The notes beneath the pieces were generated by a model, which saw only the letters and a program-made list of their open reading frames with translations, did no database searches and was not told where the DNA came from. Positions 46,463-53,992 of a stretch of DNA of 64,000 bases are shown in pieces. The stretch's first letter is position 1. Each line of letters begins with the position of its first letter. The position numbers and the translations under genes are program-made. Source of the stretch: Stella humosa (lineage in GTDB: Bacteria; Pseudomonadota; Alphaproteobacteria; ATCC43930; Allostellaceae); assembly GCF_006738645.1 (NCBI RefSeq), contig NZ_AP019700.1, forward strand, positions 694,001-758,000, given 5' to 3'.

Positions 46463-47326
46463 CTACTTGATGCCGGAGTGGACGAAGGCGTCCATGATGA
46501 ACCGCTGGGCGAAGACGAAGATGGCCAGTGCCGGCAGCAGGCCCAGCACGGCCGTCGCCATCAGGGGCGCCCATTGCTGGAGCTGCTCCTGGTTGGTGGC
46601 GAACAGCTTCAGGCCGATCGACAGCGTCTTCATCTCCGCGTCGTTCAGGATCAGGTGCGGCCACAAATAGAGGTTCCAGGCCGAAAGGAAGCTCAGCACC
46701 GTCAGCGAGGCGATGGCCGGCAGCGTGTTGGGCACGACGATCGAGACCAGCGTGCGCAACGGCCCGGCGCCGTCGATGACGGCGGCTTCCAGCAGCTCGG
46801 TCGGCACCACCTTGAAGCTCTGCCGCAGGAAGAAGATGGCAAAGCCGCAGAAGGCGATCGAGGGCACGATGACGCCGGTCAGCGTGTTGTAGAGGTCGAG
46901 CTTGACGACCGCGATGTAGGTCGGGATCAGCGTGATGACGTAGGGAATGGTCATCGTGCCGACGATCAGCGCGAACAGCCAGTCGCGCCCGCGAAAGCGG
47001 AAATGGGCGAACGCGAAGGCGGCCGGGATCGAGATCAGCATCTTGCCGGCGGCGATCGCGGTCGCCGTGATCATCGAGTTCACCAGCCAGTGCGCCACCG
47101 GCTGCACCTTGAAGGCGACGGCGAAGTTCTCCAGCGTCGGGCTGGTCGGCAGCAGGCCCATGCTGCGGCGGAACACCAGTTCGTTGGGCGTGAACGCCGT
47201 CGTGAACATCCACAGCAGCGGGAACAGCGTCACCACGGCCGCGATCACCAGTGCGGTGTGGATGACGACCCGGCGCAGCAGCTCGGCGGCGCGGTCGACG
47301 GGGGGCGGGCTACTGGTAGTGGACAT
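46463..47326 (-). CDS. Carbohydrate-type ABC permease (MalG/UgpE-like)
   Basis: A 287-residue permease with six helices and the EAA loop ELLEAAVIDGAGPLRTLVSIVVPNTLPAI. It forms a heterodimer with the upstream permease, whose gene it overlaps by 17 bases. The cluster lacks an ATPase, so a shared MsmK/UgpC-type protein from elsewhere should energise it. Confidence 0.9.
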   Translation of the reverse strand: MSTTSSPPPVDRAAELLRRVVIHTALVIAAVVTLFPLLWMFTTAFTPNELVFRRSMGLLPTSPTLENFAVAFKVQPVAHWLVNSMITATAIAAGKMLISIPAAFAFAHFRFRGRDWLFALIVGTMTIPYVITLIPTYIAVVKLDLYNTLTGVIVPSIAFCGFAIFFLRQSFKVVPTELLEAAVIDGAGPLRTLVSIVVPNTLPAIASLTVLSFLSAWNLYLWPHLILNDAEMKTLSIGLKLFATNQEQLQQWAPLMATAVLGLLPALAIFVFAQRFIMDAFVHSGIK

Positions 47327-48194
47327 AGCGCTCGAAGACCTTGAACTGCAGCCACGTCACCAGAGCGACCAGGGCGATGATGATGGTGGCGACGGCCGCC
47401 GCCTCGCCGAAGTTGAACTGCCGGAAGGCGCGCTCGTAGAGGAAATAGACGAGGTTGGAGGAGGTGTTGAACGGCCCGCCCTCGGTCAGCACGTCGACCA
47501 CGCCGACGATCTCGTCCATCACGATCAGCACCGTGGTGATCGCGGTGAAGAAGAGGGTGGGGGAGATCATCGGCAGCTCGATGCGGAATGCCCGCACCCA
47601 GGCGTTGGCGCCGTCGAGCTCGGCCGCCTCCAGCACCTCGCCCGGGATGTTCACGAGCGCTGCCGCATAGAGGATCAGGTTCAGCCCGAACCCCTTCCAG
47701 AAGGCGACCGCCGTCACGCACCAGATCGCCAGGTCGGGATCGTTGATCCAGCGATGGGTCGGTAGGCCCGCCGCCTCCAGCAGCGTGTTGAGGAAGCCCA
47801 CGATCGGGTTGAACATCCACAGCCAGACCACGCCCGCGATCGAGAACGAGACGATGGTCGGGATGAAGTAAATGGCGCGATAGGCCCGCACCAGGATCGG
47901 GTTGCGCACCCGGAGCAGGGTGAAGGCCAGGACCAGCGGGATGACGATCTTGAGCGGCACCAGCACGGCGAGGTAGATCGCCGTGTTGGTGGTGGCACTT
48001 TGGAAGTCGATGTTCTCCATGGTCGAGACGTAGTTGTCGGTCCCCCGCCAGGTGAAGTCGCCGCGGAGCACGTTCCAGTCGTAGAACGAGACCCCGACGT
48101 TCAGCACCATGGGCAGGTAGACGAACACCACCACCGCCAGCACGGCCGGCGCGATGAAGAGCCAGGCCGCATAGCGACCCTGGAGGGCGAACAT
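47310..48194 (-). CDS. Carbohydrate-type ABC permease (MalF/UgpA-like)
   Basis: A 294-residue permease with six helices, the LFIAPAVLAVVVFVYLP start and an EAA loop GEVLEAAELDGANAWVRAFRIELPMISP. It lies 29 bases downstream of the binding protein gene and overlaps the second permease. The arrangement is that of CUT1 importers for di- or oligosaccharides or glycerol-3-phosphate-type substrates. Confidence 0.9.
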   Translation of the reverse strand: MFALQGRYAAWLFIAPAVLAVVVFVYLPMVLNVGVSFYDWNVLRGDFTWRGTDNYVSTMENIDFQSATTNTAIYLAVLVPLKIVIPLVLAFTLLRVRNPILVRAYRAIYFIPTIVSFSIAGVVWLWMFNPIVGFLNTLLEAAGLPTHRWINDPDLAIWCVTAVAFWKGFGLNLILYAAALVNIPGEVLEAAELDGANAWVRAFRIELPMISPTLFFTAITTVLIVMDEIVGVVDVLTEGGPFNTSSNLVYFLYERAFRQFNFGEAAAVATIIIALVALVTWLQFKVFERYVHYQ

Positions 48195-48223
48195 CGGTCC
48201 GCTCGGTTACGGTGTCCGGCGCG

Positions 48224-49480
48224 TCAGGCGAGCAGGCGGGAGACCGCGGCCTTGCTGCCCTTCATGCCGTCGGCCACCGACGCCTGGCCGTTGACGACGC
48301 GCGAGATCCAGTCGCTGTGCGCCTTCAGGGCCTCCAGCCCGCGCGCGCCCGGCCACACCGTCTCGGGCGTCAGCCCGTCGGCAAGCTGGGCATAGGCGGC
48401 CTCGTGCCCGGCCGGCACCGCAAGCTGGTGCTTGGTCGTGTTGAGGTAGCCGGTCTTCAGCCACAGCTCCATCGCCTCGGCCGTTCCGCAGAACTTGAGG
48501 AACTCCAGCGATGCCGCCTGCTGCTCGCTGTTGCGGGCCAGCACGGACAGGAAGTTGCCGCCGCTGTTCATGCGCCGCGGCCGGCCTTCCAGGCCTGGCG
48601 TCTTGGTCAGCTTGATCTCGAAGCTGGTCTGCGCCTTCACGCCCGACAGGCGGGCCGAGCTGGTGACCATCGTGCAGAGCGCGCCCGACTGAAAGGCCGT
48701 GATCATCTCGCTGATGCTGATCGGCTTCCACAGCCCCTTGCGGTGCGGCTCGACGAACTTCTCCATGCCGTAGATGGCCTCGGCGCTGTCCATCACCGGC
48801 CGGCCCTGGGCGTCGAGCACGTCGCCGCCGGCATTCTGGATGAAGGCCTGGGGCAGCCACTCGTTCACTTCGTAGACCAGCGCCGCCTTGCCGGTCTTCT
48901 GCTGCAACTGGGCCAGGTTGGGATAGAGCTCCTCGACCGTGGTCGGCAGCTTGGCCGGGTCGAGCCCGGCGGCGCGCCACAGGTCCATGTTGATGTAGAG
49001 GACGGGCGTGCTGAGCGCCCACGGAATGCCGAGCACGGCGCCCTCGACCGTCACCATCTTCACGGCGGCGTCGGAATAGTTGGCGAGGATCGCGTCGCCG
49101 GCCGCGCCGACCTTGCGGATGTCCAGGGCGCCCAGCGTGTGCTTGGCGAAGGATGCCAGCTTCCAGCCCGTCGTCAGGACCGCCGGCGGCCGGCCCGCGG
49201 CGATGCCGGCCATGGCCTTCTGGGTGATCGCCTCGTAGGTCGTGCCCTCCTGGCGGCTGACCGCGGTGACGCCCGTGTTCTTCTGGTTGAAGGCCCGGAT
49301 CACCAGCTCCATCGGGTGGTCGGCGCCCGAGAAGAAATGGACCACGTCGATCGACGCGTTGGCCGACAGGGCGGTGCGGCTGGTGCCGGCGAATGCCGCC
49401 GCCGCGGCGGCGCCACCCAGCATGCCGAGCGCGGTGCGGCGGCCGAAAACGGACTTCGAGGATGCTGCCTTGGTCGTCAT
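48224..49480 (-). CDS. Carbohydrate/glycerophospho-type ABC substrate-binding protein (family 1)
   Basis: A 418-residue exported protein with a twin-arginine-like start (GRRTALGMLGGAAAAA), suggesting Tat export. Mature motifs DVVHFFSGADHPMELVIRAFNQKN, SGALCTMVTSSARL and LEFLKFCGTAEAMELW resemble UgpB-type binding proteins. With an adjacent EEP-family phosphatase a phosphodiester such as a glycerophosphodiester is possible, but this is inference. GGGAGGAAACC precedes ATG 49480. The LacI-type palindrome at 49590-49603 lies about 110 bases upstream. Confidence 0.88.
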   Translation of the reverse strand: MTTKAASSKSVFGRRTALGMLGGAAAAAAFAGTSRTALSANASIDVVHFFSGADHPMELVIRAFNQKNTGVTAVSRQEGTTYEAITQKAMAGIAAGRPPAVLTTGWKLASFAKHTLGALDIRKVGAAGDAILANYSDAAVKMVTVEGAVLGIPWALSTPVLYINMDLWRAAGLDPAKLPTTVEELYPNLAQLQQKTGKAALVYEVNEWLPQAFIQNAGGDVLDAQGRPVMDSAEAIYGMEKFVEPHRKGLWKPISISEMITAFQSGALCTMVTSSARLSGVKAQTSFEIKLTKTPGLEGRPRRMNSGGNFLSVLARNSEQQAASLEFLKFCGTAEAMELWLKTGYLNTTKHQLAVPAGHEAAYAQLADGLTPETVWPGARGLEALKAHSDWISRVVNGQASVADGMKGSKAAVSRLLA

Positions 49481-49589
49481 TGGTTTCCTCCCCTGGGGGT
49501 GCCCGGGCGGTCGCGGGCGAGGGGTGGCGCGGCGGGTCCGGTTCCCGGGCGGGCGCGGCTGGCCTCGACTGCGATCGGTGACCCCGACC

Positions 49590-49603
49590 TGCACTCGTGT
49601 GCA
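49590..49603. promoter_or_regulatory. LacI-type operator upstream of the ABC transporter operon
   Basis: TGCAC-TCGT-GTGCA is an inverted repeat with arms of 5 bases, between the LacI stop and the binding-protein start. The same arms recur at 50732-50745 on the other side of the lacI gene. LacI proteins bind such short symmetric sites. Confidence 0.7.
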
Positions 49604-49646
49604 TAGTGGCATGCACGTTTTGCGCGGGTCAAGGCAGGCGCGCGTG

Positions 49647-50666
49647 TCAGGTGGCGGCCACCGGGCGGGTGGAGCCACGCACTTCCAGCCGGCACGGCAT
49701 CGACGCCCGCACCGGGTCGGAGCCCGGCTGCTCGCGCTGGGCGACCAGCAGTTCGACCGCGCGCGCGGTCATCTGGTCGACGCTCTGGTCGACGGTGGTC
49801 AGGTCGTATCCCTTCCACCGGGCGGCATCGATGTTGTCGTAGCCGGCGATCGACAGGTCGTGCGGCAGGACGAGGTCCAGCTCGTTGCGGGCAACGTCGA
49901 TGGCGCCGATCGCCATGGTGTCGTTGGCGCAGAAGATGGCGTCCGGCCGCGGGTTCAGCGCCAGCAGGCGGCGCGCGGCGGCGGCGGCGTCCTCGTAGGA
50001 GTAGTTGCCGACATCGCGCGCATAGAGTGGCTGGCCCCGCTGCCGCAGGCGGTCGACGAAGCCCTTCTCGCGGTCGCGGCTGCTGGAGGTATCCTCCAGC
50101 CCCGCCATGAAGGCGATGCGCTGGTGGCCGCCGGCGACCAGGTGGTCGGCCATCTCGCGCCCGCCGACGGCATTGTCGCAATAGACCGCGCTGACCGCAT
50201 CGAAATCGACGTAGCGGTTGATCAGGACGACCGGCCGCCCGGCGCGCGCGCACTGCGCCGCCAGGGTGGAGGACAAGGTCGCGGCCGCGATCAGCACGCC
50301 GTCCACCTGGTAGGCCAGCAGTTGCGGCACCAGCGAATCGAGGTCGCGGGAATGCCGGCACGACAGCAGCAGCGGCGCCAGGCCGGCGTCCTGCAGCTTC
50401 AGGCAGATCGATTCCAGCACCCGCGCATAGAAGGGGTTGGAGAGGTCCGCCACCACCACGCCGACGATGCGCGAGCGCCGGGTGATCAGCCCGCGGGCGA
50501 TGGCGTTGGGGCTGTAGCCCAGCAGTTCGGCCGCATGCAGCACCTTCTCGCGCGTGTCCTCGGCGATGTAGGCGCCTGCGGTGAAGGCGCGCGACACGGC
50601 GGAACGCGACACGCCGGCCAGCCGCGCCACGTCGATCGATCGGACATTATGCACTCGTCTGCTCAT
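49647..50666 (-). CDS. LacI-family transcriptional regulator
   Basis: A 339-residue regulator. The N-terminal helix-turn-helix and hinge (SIDVARLAGVSRSAVSRAFTAGAYIAEDTREKVLHAAELLGYSPNAIARGLI) are followed by a periplasmic-binding-like effector domain (IVGVVVADLSNPFYA, DAIFCANDTMAIGAIDVAR). ATG 50666 gives the standard start. It sits upstream of the ABC operon and divergent from the MFS gene, with matching palindromes on both sides. Confidence 0.93.
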   Translation of the reverse strand: MSRRVHNVRSIDVARLAGVSRSAVSRAFTAGAYIAEDTREKVLHAAELLGYSPNAIARGLITRRSRIVGVVVADLSNPFYARVLESICLKLQDAGLAPLLLSCRHSRDLDSLVPQLLAYQVDGVLIAAATLSSTLAAQCARAGRPVVLINRYVDFDAVSAVYCDNAVGGREMADHLVAGGHQRIAFMAGLEDTSSSRDREKGFVDRLRQRGQPLYARDVGNYSYEDAAAAARRLLALNPRPDAIFCANDTMAIGAIDVARNELDLVLPHDLSIAGYDNIDAARWKGYDLTTVDQSVDQMTARAVELLVAQREQPGSDPVRASMPCRLEVRGSTRPVAAT

Positions 50667-50701
50667 CGGCCCTCGACTGCCGGTTACGGGGGTGGCGCAG
50701 A

Positions 50702-50745
50702 TTGACAGAAAGAAATTGGCCATGCCAGAACTGCACACGCGTGCA
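50702..50745 (+). promoter_or_regulatory. Promoter-like -35 and LacI-type operator before the MFS gene
   Basis: An exact TTGACA (50702-50707) precedes a weak CCAGAA -10 at 17-base spacing. Immediately downstream is the palindrome TGCAC-ACGC-GTGCA (50732-50745), matching the site near 49590. The placement just after the -10 would suit repression. Confidence 0.6.
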
Positions 50746-50773
50746 GATGAGCGTCGGCGGGGCTGGGCCAGGG

Positions 50774-51997
50774 ATGAATGCGACCAAGGCCGCGCCGCGA
50801 GAGATCGGCCTCGTCCTGCTGCTGCTGGCGGCCTCGATTCTGGCGATGCTGAACGCCTCGTCCTTCCCGGCGCTGATGCCGGTGCTGCGCCAGGAATGGG
50901 GCCTGTCGAATACCGAGGCCGGCTGGATCAGCGGCATCTTCTATGGCGGCTATATCTGCGCCGTGCCGTTCTGCGTCTCGCTGACCGACCATGTCGACGC
51001 CCGACGCATCTACCTGTCGGCGCTGCTGCTGACGGCCGCGGCCGCACTGGGCTTCGCGCTGCTGGCCGACGGGCTGTGGTCCGCTCTGGCCTTTCGCGCG
51101 CTGGCGGGGGCGGGGCTGGCCGGCACCTACATGCCGGGCCTGCGACTCCTGACCGATCGCACCGGCCCGCATCGCCAGGCGCGCTGGATCGCGCTCTACA
51201 CCGCCAGCTACGGGCTCGGCACCAGCGTCTCCTACGTCGCCACGATCGAGATCGCCGCCTATGCCGGCTGGCGCCACGCGCTGGTGACGGCGGCGGCGGG
51301 TGCGGTCGTGGGCTTTGCCATGGTCCTGCTGGTGCCGCGCCACCACGACCCGGAGCGTGCCGCGCGCTTTCGTCTGCCCGACATGCGGCCGGTGCTGCGC
51401 AACCGGCCGGCGATGAAATACATCCTGCTCTACGGCGCCCATAACTGGGAGCTGTTCGCCTTCCAGAGCTGGATCGTCAGCTATCTCACCTGGTGCGGTG
51501 CGGCGGGCGGCGGCGGCCCCGGCTGGCATGCCTGGGTGAGTTGGCTGACGGCCGGCTTCCTGCTGGCCAGCATGGGCGCCAGCATCCTGGGGGCAGAGGT
51601 GGCGACCCGCATCGATCGCGGTCGCCTGATCGCACTCGTGATGGTGGCCGGCCTGGTGGTGGCGCCGCTGGCCGGGCTCGGCGGGTTCGCGCCGCTGTGG
51701 CTGCCCGTGCTGGCGTGCCTGGCCTTCAGCATGCTGACCATGGGGGATTCCGCGGCGATCACCACCGGGGCGATCTTCGCCGCGCGCGACGGGCAGCGGG
51801 GGGTGACGCTGGCCGTGCACTCGGTGGTCGGTTTCGGCGGGGGTCTGGTCGGGCCGCTGGCCGTGGGCGGCGTCCTCGACCTGACCGCAGGCTGGGGTGA
51901 AGGTGTGAGTTGGCTCGCGGCCTTCCTGACGATGGCCTTCGGGTCGATGGCGGGCCTGGCGATCCTGGCGCGCTGGAAGATGGCGGCGCCAAATTGA
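50774..51997 (+). CDS. MFS transporter
   Basis: A 407-residue, 12-helix major facilitator with FPALMPVLRQEWGLSNTEAGWISGIFYGGY near the start, as in the CynX/NarK-like and sugar/organic acid branches. ATG 50774 (MNATK) is the best start; ATG 50747 overlaps the operator, and the frame is open to 50702. The regulatory link to the adjacent LacI and ABC operon suggests transport of a related compound or product. Confidence 0.83.
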   Translation: MNATKAAPREIGLVLLLLAASILAMLNASSFPALMPVLRQEWGLSNTEAGWISGIFYGGYICAVPFCVSLTDHVDARRIYLSALLLTAAAALGFALLADGLWSALAFRALAGAGLAGTYMPGLRLLTDRTGPHRQARWIALYTASYGLGTSVSYVATIEIAAYAGWRHALVTAAAGAVVGFAMVLLVPRHHDPERAARFRLPDMRPVLRNRPAMKYILLYGAHNWELFAFQSWIVSYLTWCGAAGGGGPGWHAWVSWLTAGFLLASMGASILGAEVATRIDRGRLIALVMVAGLVVAPLAGLGGFAPLWLPVLACLAFSMLTMGDSAAITTGAIFAARDGQRGVTLAVHSVVGFGGGLVGPLAVGGVLDLTAGWGEGVSWLAAFLTMAFGSMAGLAILARWKMAAPN

Positions 51998-52006
51998 CGG
52001 CGGCAG

Positions 52007-52246
52007 CTATGTGGACGGCGCCTCGACGGCCACCGTCCGCTGGCCCGGTCGCGGCGGGCTGGGCGCTGGCAGCGGGCGACCGGCCTGGGCCAGGCGCTCC
52101 AGTGCCATGGCGAGGGACTGGGCGGCCGCCGCCACGGCCTCAGGCTCGGTAGCACCCTCGGCGCCGGCGCGGAGCACGTCGGGAAAGGTCACGAACAGGC
52201 GGCCATCCTCGCCGGTTTCCAGCTCGTAGGGATAGGCATGGCGCAC
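52007..52246 (-). CDS. Orphan HicB-like antitoxin-fold protein
   Basis: A 79-residue protein with the HicB RNase-H-like fold: YPYELETGEDGRLFVTFPDVLRAGAEGATEPEAVAAAAQSLAMALERL. HicB normally neutralises the HicA RNase encoded next to it and binds the operon promoter through a C-terminal DNA-binding domain. Here no HicA-like frame is seen on either side and the C-terminus is a short Pro-rich tail without an obvious HTH. It converges with the MFS gene. Confidence 0.75.
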   Translation of the reverse strand: MRHAYPYELETGEDGRLFVTFPDVLRAGAEGATEPEAVAAAAQSLAMALERLAQAGRPLPAPSPPRPGQRTVAVEAPST

Positions 52247-52315
52247 CGGATGGTTCTCCTGGCGGGGGACGGGCGGCCGATCATAGCCCGCGTCGTCCGG
52301 CTGCGCCGCATCGGC

Positions 52316-52669
52316 TTAGGCCGCGCGAGCCAGCTCCCGGATAGCCCGGCGCGGCGGCACCGAAACCGCATCGAGGTCGCTTGCCGGCAAGGGCGGCTGC
52401 CAATCGAGGCGCGGCAGGGGGCTCGCGACCGGCCGTGGACGCTCTCGCGTCAGCTCGCCCAGGGATGCCACGCAGATGAAGGCGACCGGCAGGGCGCAGA
52501 TCATCAGCCAGTCGGCCTGGGCTGCCAGATTCAAGGTTGGCGGGAGATTGGCGACGTCGCCGCCGATCACGAGGTAGCTGAGGCTGGCGACAGCCACCGT
52601 CCCGGCCCCGACGCCGCCAGCGGCGGAAAGCAAGATCAATGCGGCGACCGGCAATTGGCGCTTGTCCAT
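52316..52669 (-). CDS. Small membrane protein of unknown function
   Basis: A 117-residue protein with two hydrophobic helices (about residues 5-32 and 55-75) and a Pro/Arg-rich hydrophilic tail. I do not recognise the family. ATG 52669 (MDKRQLP) is the best start because a hydrophobic helix follows directly; longer starts to 52708 give Cys/Arg-rich leader. It is divergent from the SnoaL-like gene and about 70 bases upstream of the HicB gene on the same strand. Confidence 0.5.
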   Translation of the reverse strand: MDKRQLPVAALILLSAAGGVGAGTVAVASLSYLVIGGDVANLPPTLNLAAQADWLMICALPVAFICVASLGELTRERPRPVASPLPRLDWQPPLPASDLDAVSVPPRRAIRELARAA

Positions 52670-52823
52670 GATGCCTCCGTTCCTGCGGCAGACAGACGCC
52701 CCCTCCACGCAGTCAATGCCGATGGGCTGGCGGGGGTTCCCCCGGGCGTGATCGAACGGCGCGGGGGAACTGCGGCCCGCCCGGCCGCATTCTCAGGACA
52801 CTGGCAGATCCCGAGAGAGTTCC

Positions 52824-53171
52824 ATGAAACACGACGACGCATGGCGTACCGAGCGTAGCTTCTGGCTGGAAGGGATCGAGCAGTTCGAGTCCGGACTGGC
52901 CCAGCACTGCGTGATGGCCTTTCCCGAGCCGGTCGGCATTCTGGTAGGCGACGACATCCTTCACGGCCTGGCCGGCGCACCGCGCTGGAACAGCCTCGAC
53001 ATCACCCATCAGGTGCTGACCCGGCCCGACGACGACAGTTGCGTGCTGGGATATCGCGCGGACGCCAGGCGGGATGCGGGCGACGCCTATGCCGCTTTCT
53101 GCACGTCCACTTATCGCCGGACGGGTGCGGGCTGGAAGCTGGTGCAGCACCAGCAGACGCCGATCGGCTGA
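52824..53171 (+). CDS. SnoaL/NTF2-like (DUF4440-type) protein
   Basis: A 115-residue protein with a cone-shaped NTF2-like fold signature: WLEGIEQFESGLAQHCVMAFPEPVGILVGDDIL near the start and WKLVQHQQTPI at the end, typical of SnoaL/DUF4440 proteins. These bind small hydrophobic ligands or act as isomerases; the role here is unknown. Confidence 0.75.
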   Translation: MKHDDAWRTERSFWLEGIEQFESGLAQHCVMAFPEPVGILVGDDILHGLAGAPRWNSLDITHQVLTRPDDDSCVLGYRADARRDAGDAYAAFCTSTYRRTGAGWKLVQHQQTPIG

Positions 53172-53220
53172 TCGGCATCGGTCGGCCCCGGCCGGGCGCG
53201 ACGGCCGGGGCCGATCCGGA

Positions 53221-53284
53221 CTTGGCCAAAGCCAGGCTTGGCCAAAGGCAGGCTTGGCCAAAGGCAGGCTTGGCCAAAGGCGGG
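53221..53284. repeat. 16-bp tandem repeat, four copies
   Basis: The unit CTTGGCCAAAGGCAGG occurs four times head to tail, with one base changed in the first copy and one in the last. Each copy contains the palindrome TTGGCCAA. It lies between the SnoaL-like stop and the convergent small-protein gene, so it is non-coding. Confidence 0.92.
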
Positions 53285-53290
53285 GATGGG

Positions 53291-53488
53291 TCAGACGCGA
53301 CCGCCTTTTCGCGCCGCATCGTGGAAATGATGGCGGTCGCGCTCGCCGCCCCCGCCGGAGACCTTCGAGTGCCCGTCATTCTTGATCGGGAGCGGCTTGG
53401 GAATCTCCGTGGGGTCCTTGGCATTTTCGTGTGCCGCACCCGGTCCGCCCTGCCGGATGCTGGCGAGCGTTCTGGTCGAGGTCGACAT
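53291..53488 (-). CDS. Small hydrophilic protein, third gene of the small-protein operon
   Basis: A 65-residue hydrophilic, Gly/Lys/His-rich protein with no cysteine and no hydrophobic segment. The family is not recognised. A strong GGGAGGGAT ribosome site precedes ATG 53488. The gene is 20 bases downstream of the next small gene, same strand. The composition suggests an intrinsically disordered stress protein. Confidence 0.6.
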   Translation of the reverse strand: MSTSTRTLASIRQGGPGAAHENAKDPTEIPKPLPIKNDGHSKVSGGGGERDRHHFHDAARKGGRV

Positions 53489-53508
53489 GGGTTATCCCTC
53501 CCGGATCG

Positions 53509-53694
53509 CTAGCGATCCTGCTGGTAGCCCTGGTGGGTCGTGTTCTGGCGAATATTGGCTTCCTGCCCGCGCTGGTCGGAATCGCGCGGCGCCTGTTCCT
53601 GCAGTTTCTCAGGCGACAGCGTCGCGTCATCCGGGCCGGCGGGACCCTTGTCGGTCCGGTTGGCGGGCGGGATGGGTGGCATCTTCCTGCTCAT
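53509..53694 (-). CDS. Small hydrophilic protein, second gene of the small-protein operon
   Basis: A 61-residue protein rich in Gln, Asp, Pro and Arg, without hydrophobic segments, and probably disordered. GGAGGAGC precedes ATG 53694 at good spacing. It lies 20 bases after the DUF3008-like gene and 20 before the next small gene. I do not recognise the family. Confidence 0.6.
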   Translation of the reverse strand: MSRKMPPIPPANRTDKGPAGPDDATLSPEKLQEQAPRDSDQRGQEANIRQNTTHQGYQQDR

Positions 53695-53714
53695 GCGGAT
53701 GCTCCTCCGGCCAG

Positions 53715-53903
53715 TCAGGCTTGGCCGACACGTTCGGGCTTGCCCTTGAGCTGGCCGGAGGCCATGCGCTCAAGCTCGGCTTCGCTCATGGATTTCTCCA
53801 TGGATTTCGACGCGCCCTGGAGATCGCCCTTCTTGGTTTCGCCGCGCTTGGCGGACAGGGCGGCGCCGGCCGCCTTCTGCTGTGCCTTTGATTTGGCAGG
53901 CAT
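53715..53903 (-). CDS. DUF3008-like small basic protein, first gene of the small-protein operon
   Basis: A 62-residue Lys/Ala-rich protein opening MPAKSKAQQKAAGAALSAKRG, which matches the DUF3008 family of alphaproteobacteria. GGAGGACC precedes ATG 53903. The function of the family is unknown; the small basic nature suggests nucleic acid or membrane association. An EcfG-like promoter lies about 50 bases upstream. Confidence 0.72.
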   Translation of the reverse strand: MPAKSKAQQKAAGAALSAKRGETKKGDLQGASKSMEKSMSEAELERMASGQLKGKPERVGQA

Positions 53904-53954
53904 ATGGTCCTCCATCCTGCAAACGGTGCCGACATCGGCACCGGTCAGGAAGTC

Positions 53955-53980
53955 AACCGGTCCAACCCGGCGGTTGTTCC
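53955..53980 (-). promoter_or_regulatory. EcfG-like promoter of the small-protein operon
   Basis: On the minus strand GGAAC (53980-53976), a 17-base spacer and GGTT (53958-53955) match the GGAAC-N16/17-CGTT consensus at eight of nine positions. It is 52 bases upstream of the first small gene and just behind the cupin gene stop. Candidate only; no statistics were computed. Confidence 0.55.
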
Positions 53981-53992
53981 AGCCCGCACCCC

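Noticed and set aside
52189-52371. A 60-codon frame next to HicB as a possible HicA toxin
   Set aside because: It lacks the HicA double-stranded-RNA-binding-like signature with its catalytic His and consists of Arg-rich shadow sequence overlapping HicB.
53221-53284. Possible CRISPR array
   Set aside because: The repeats are directly adjacent without spacers and only 16 bp long; no cas genes are present.
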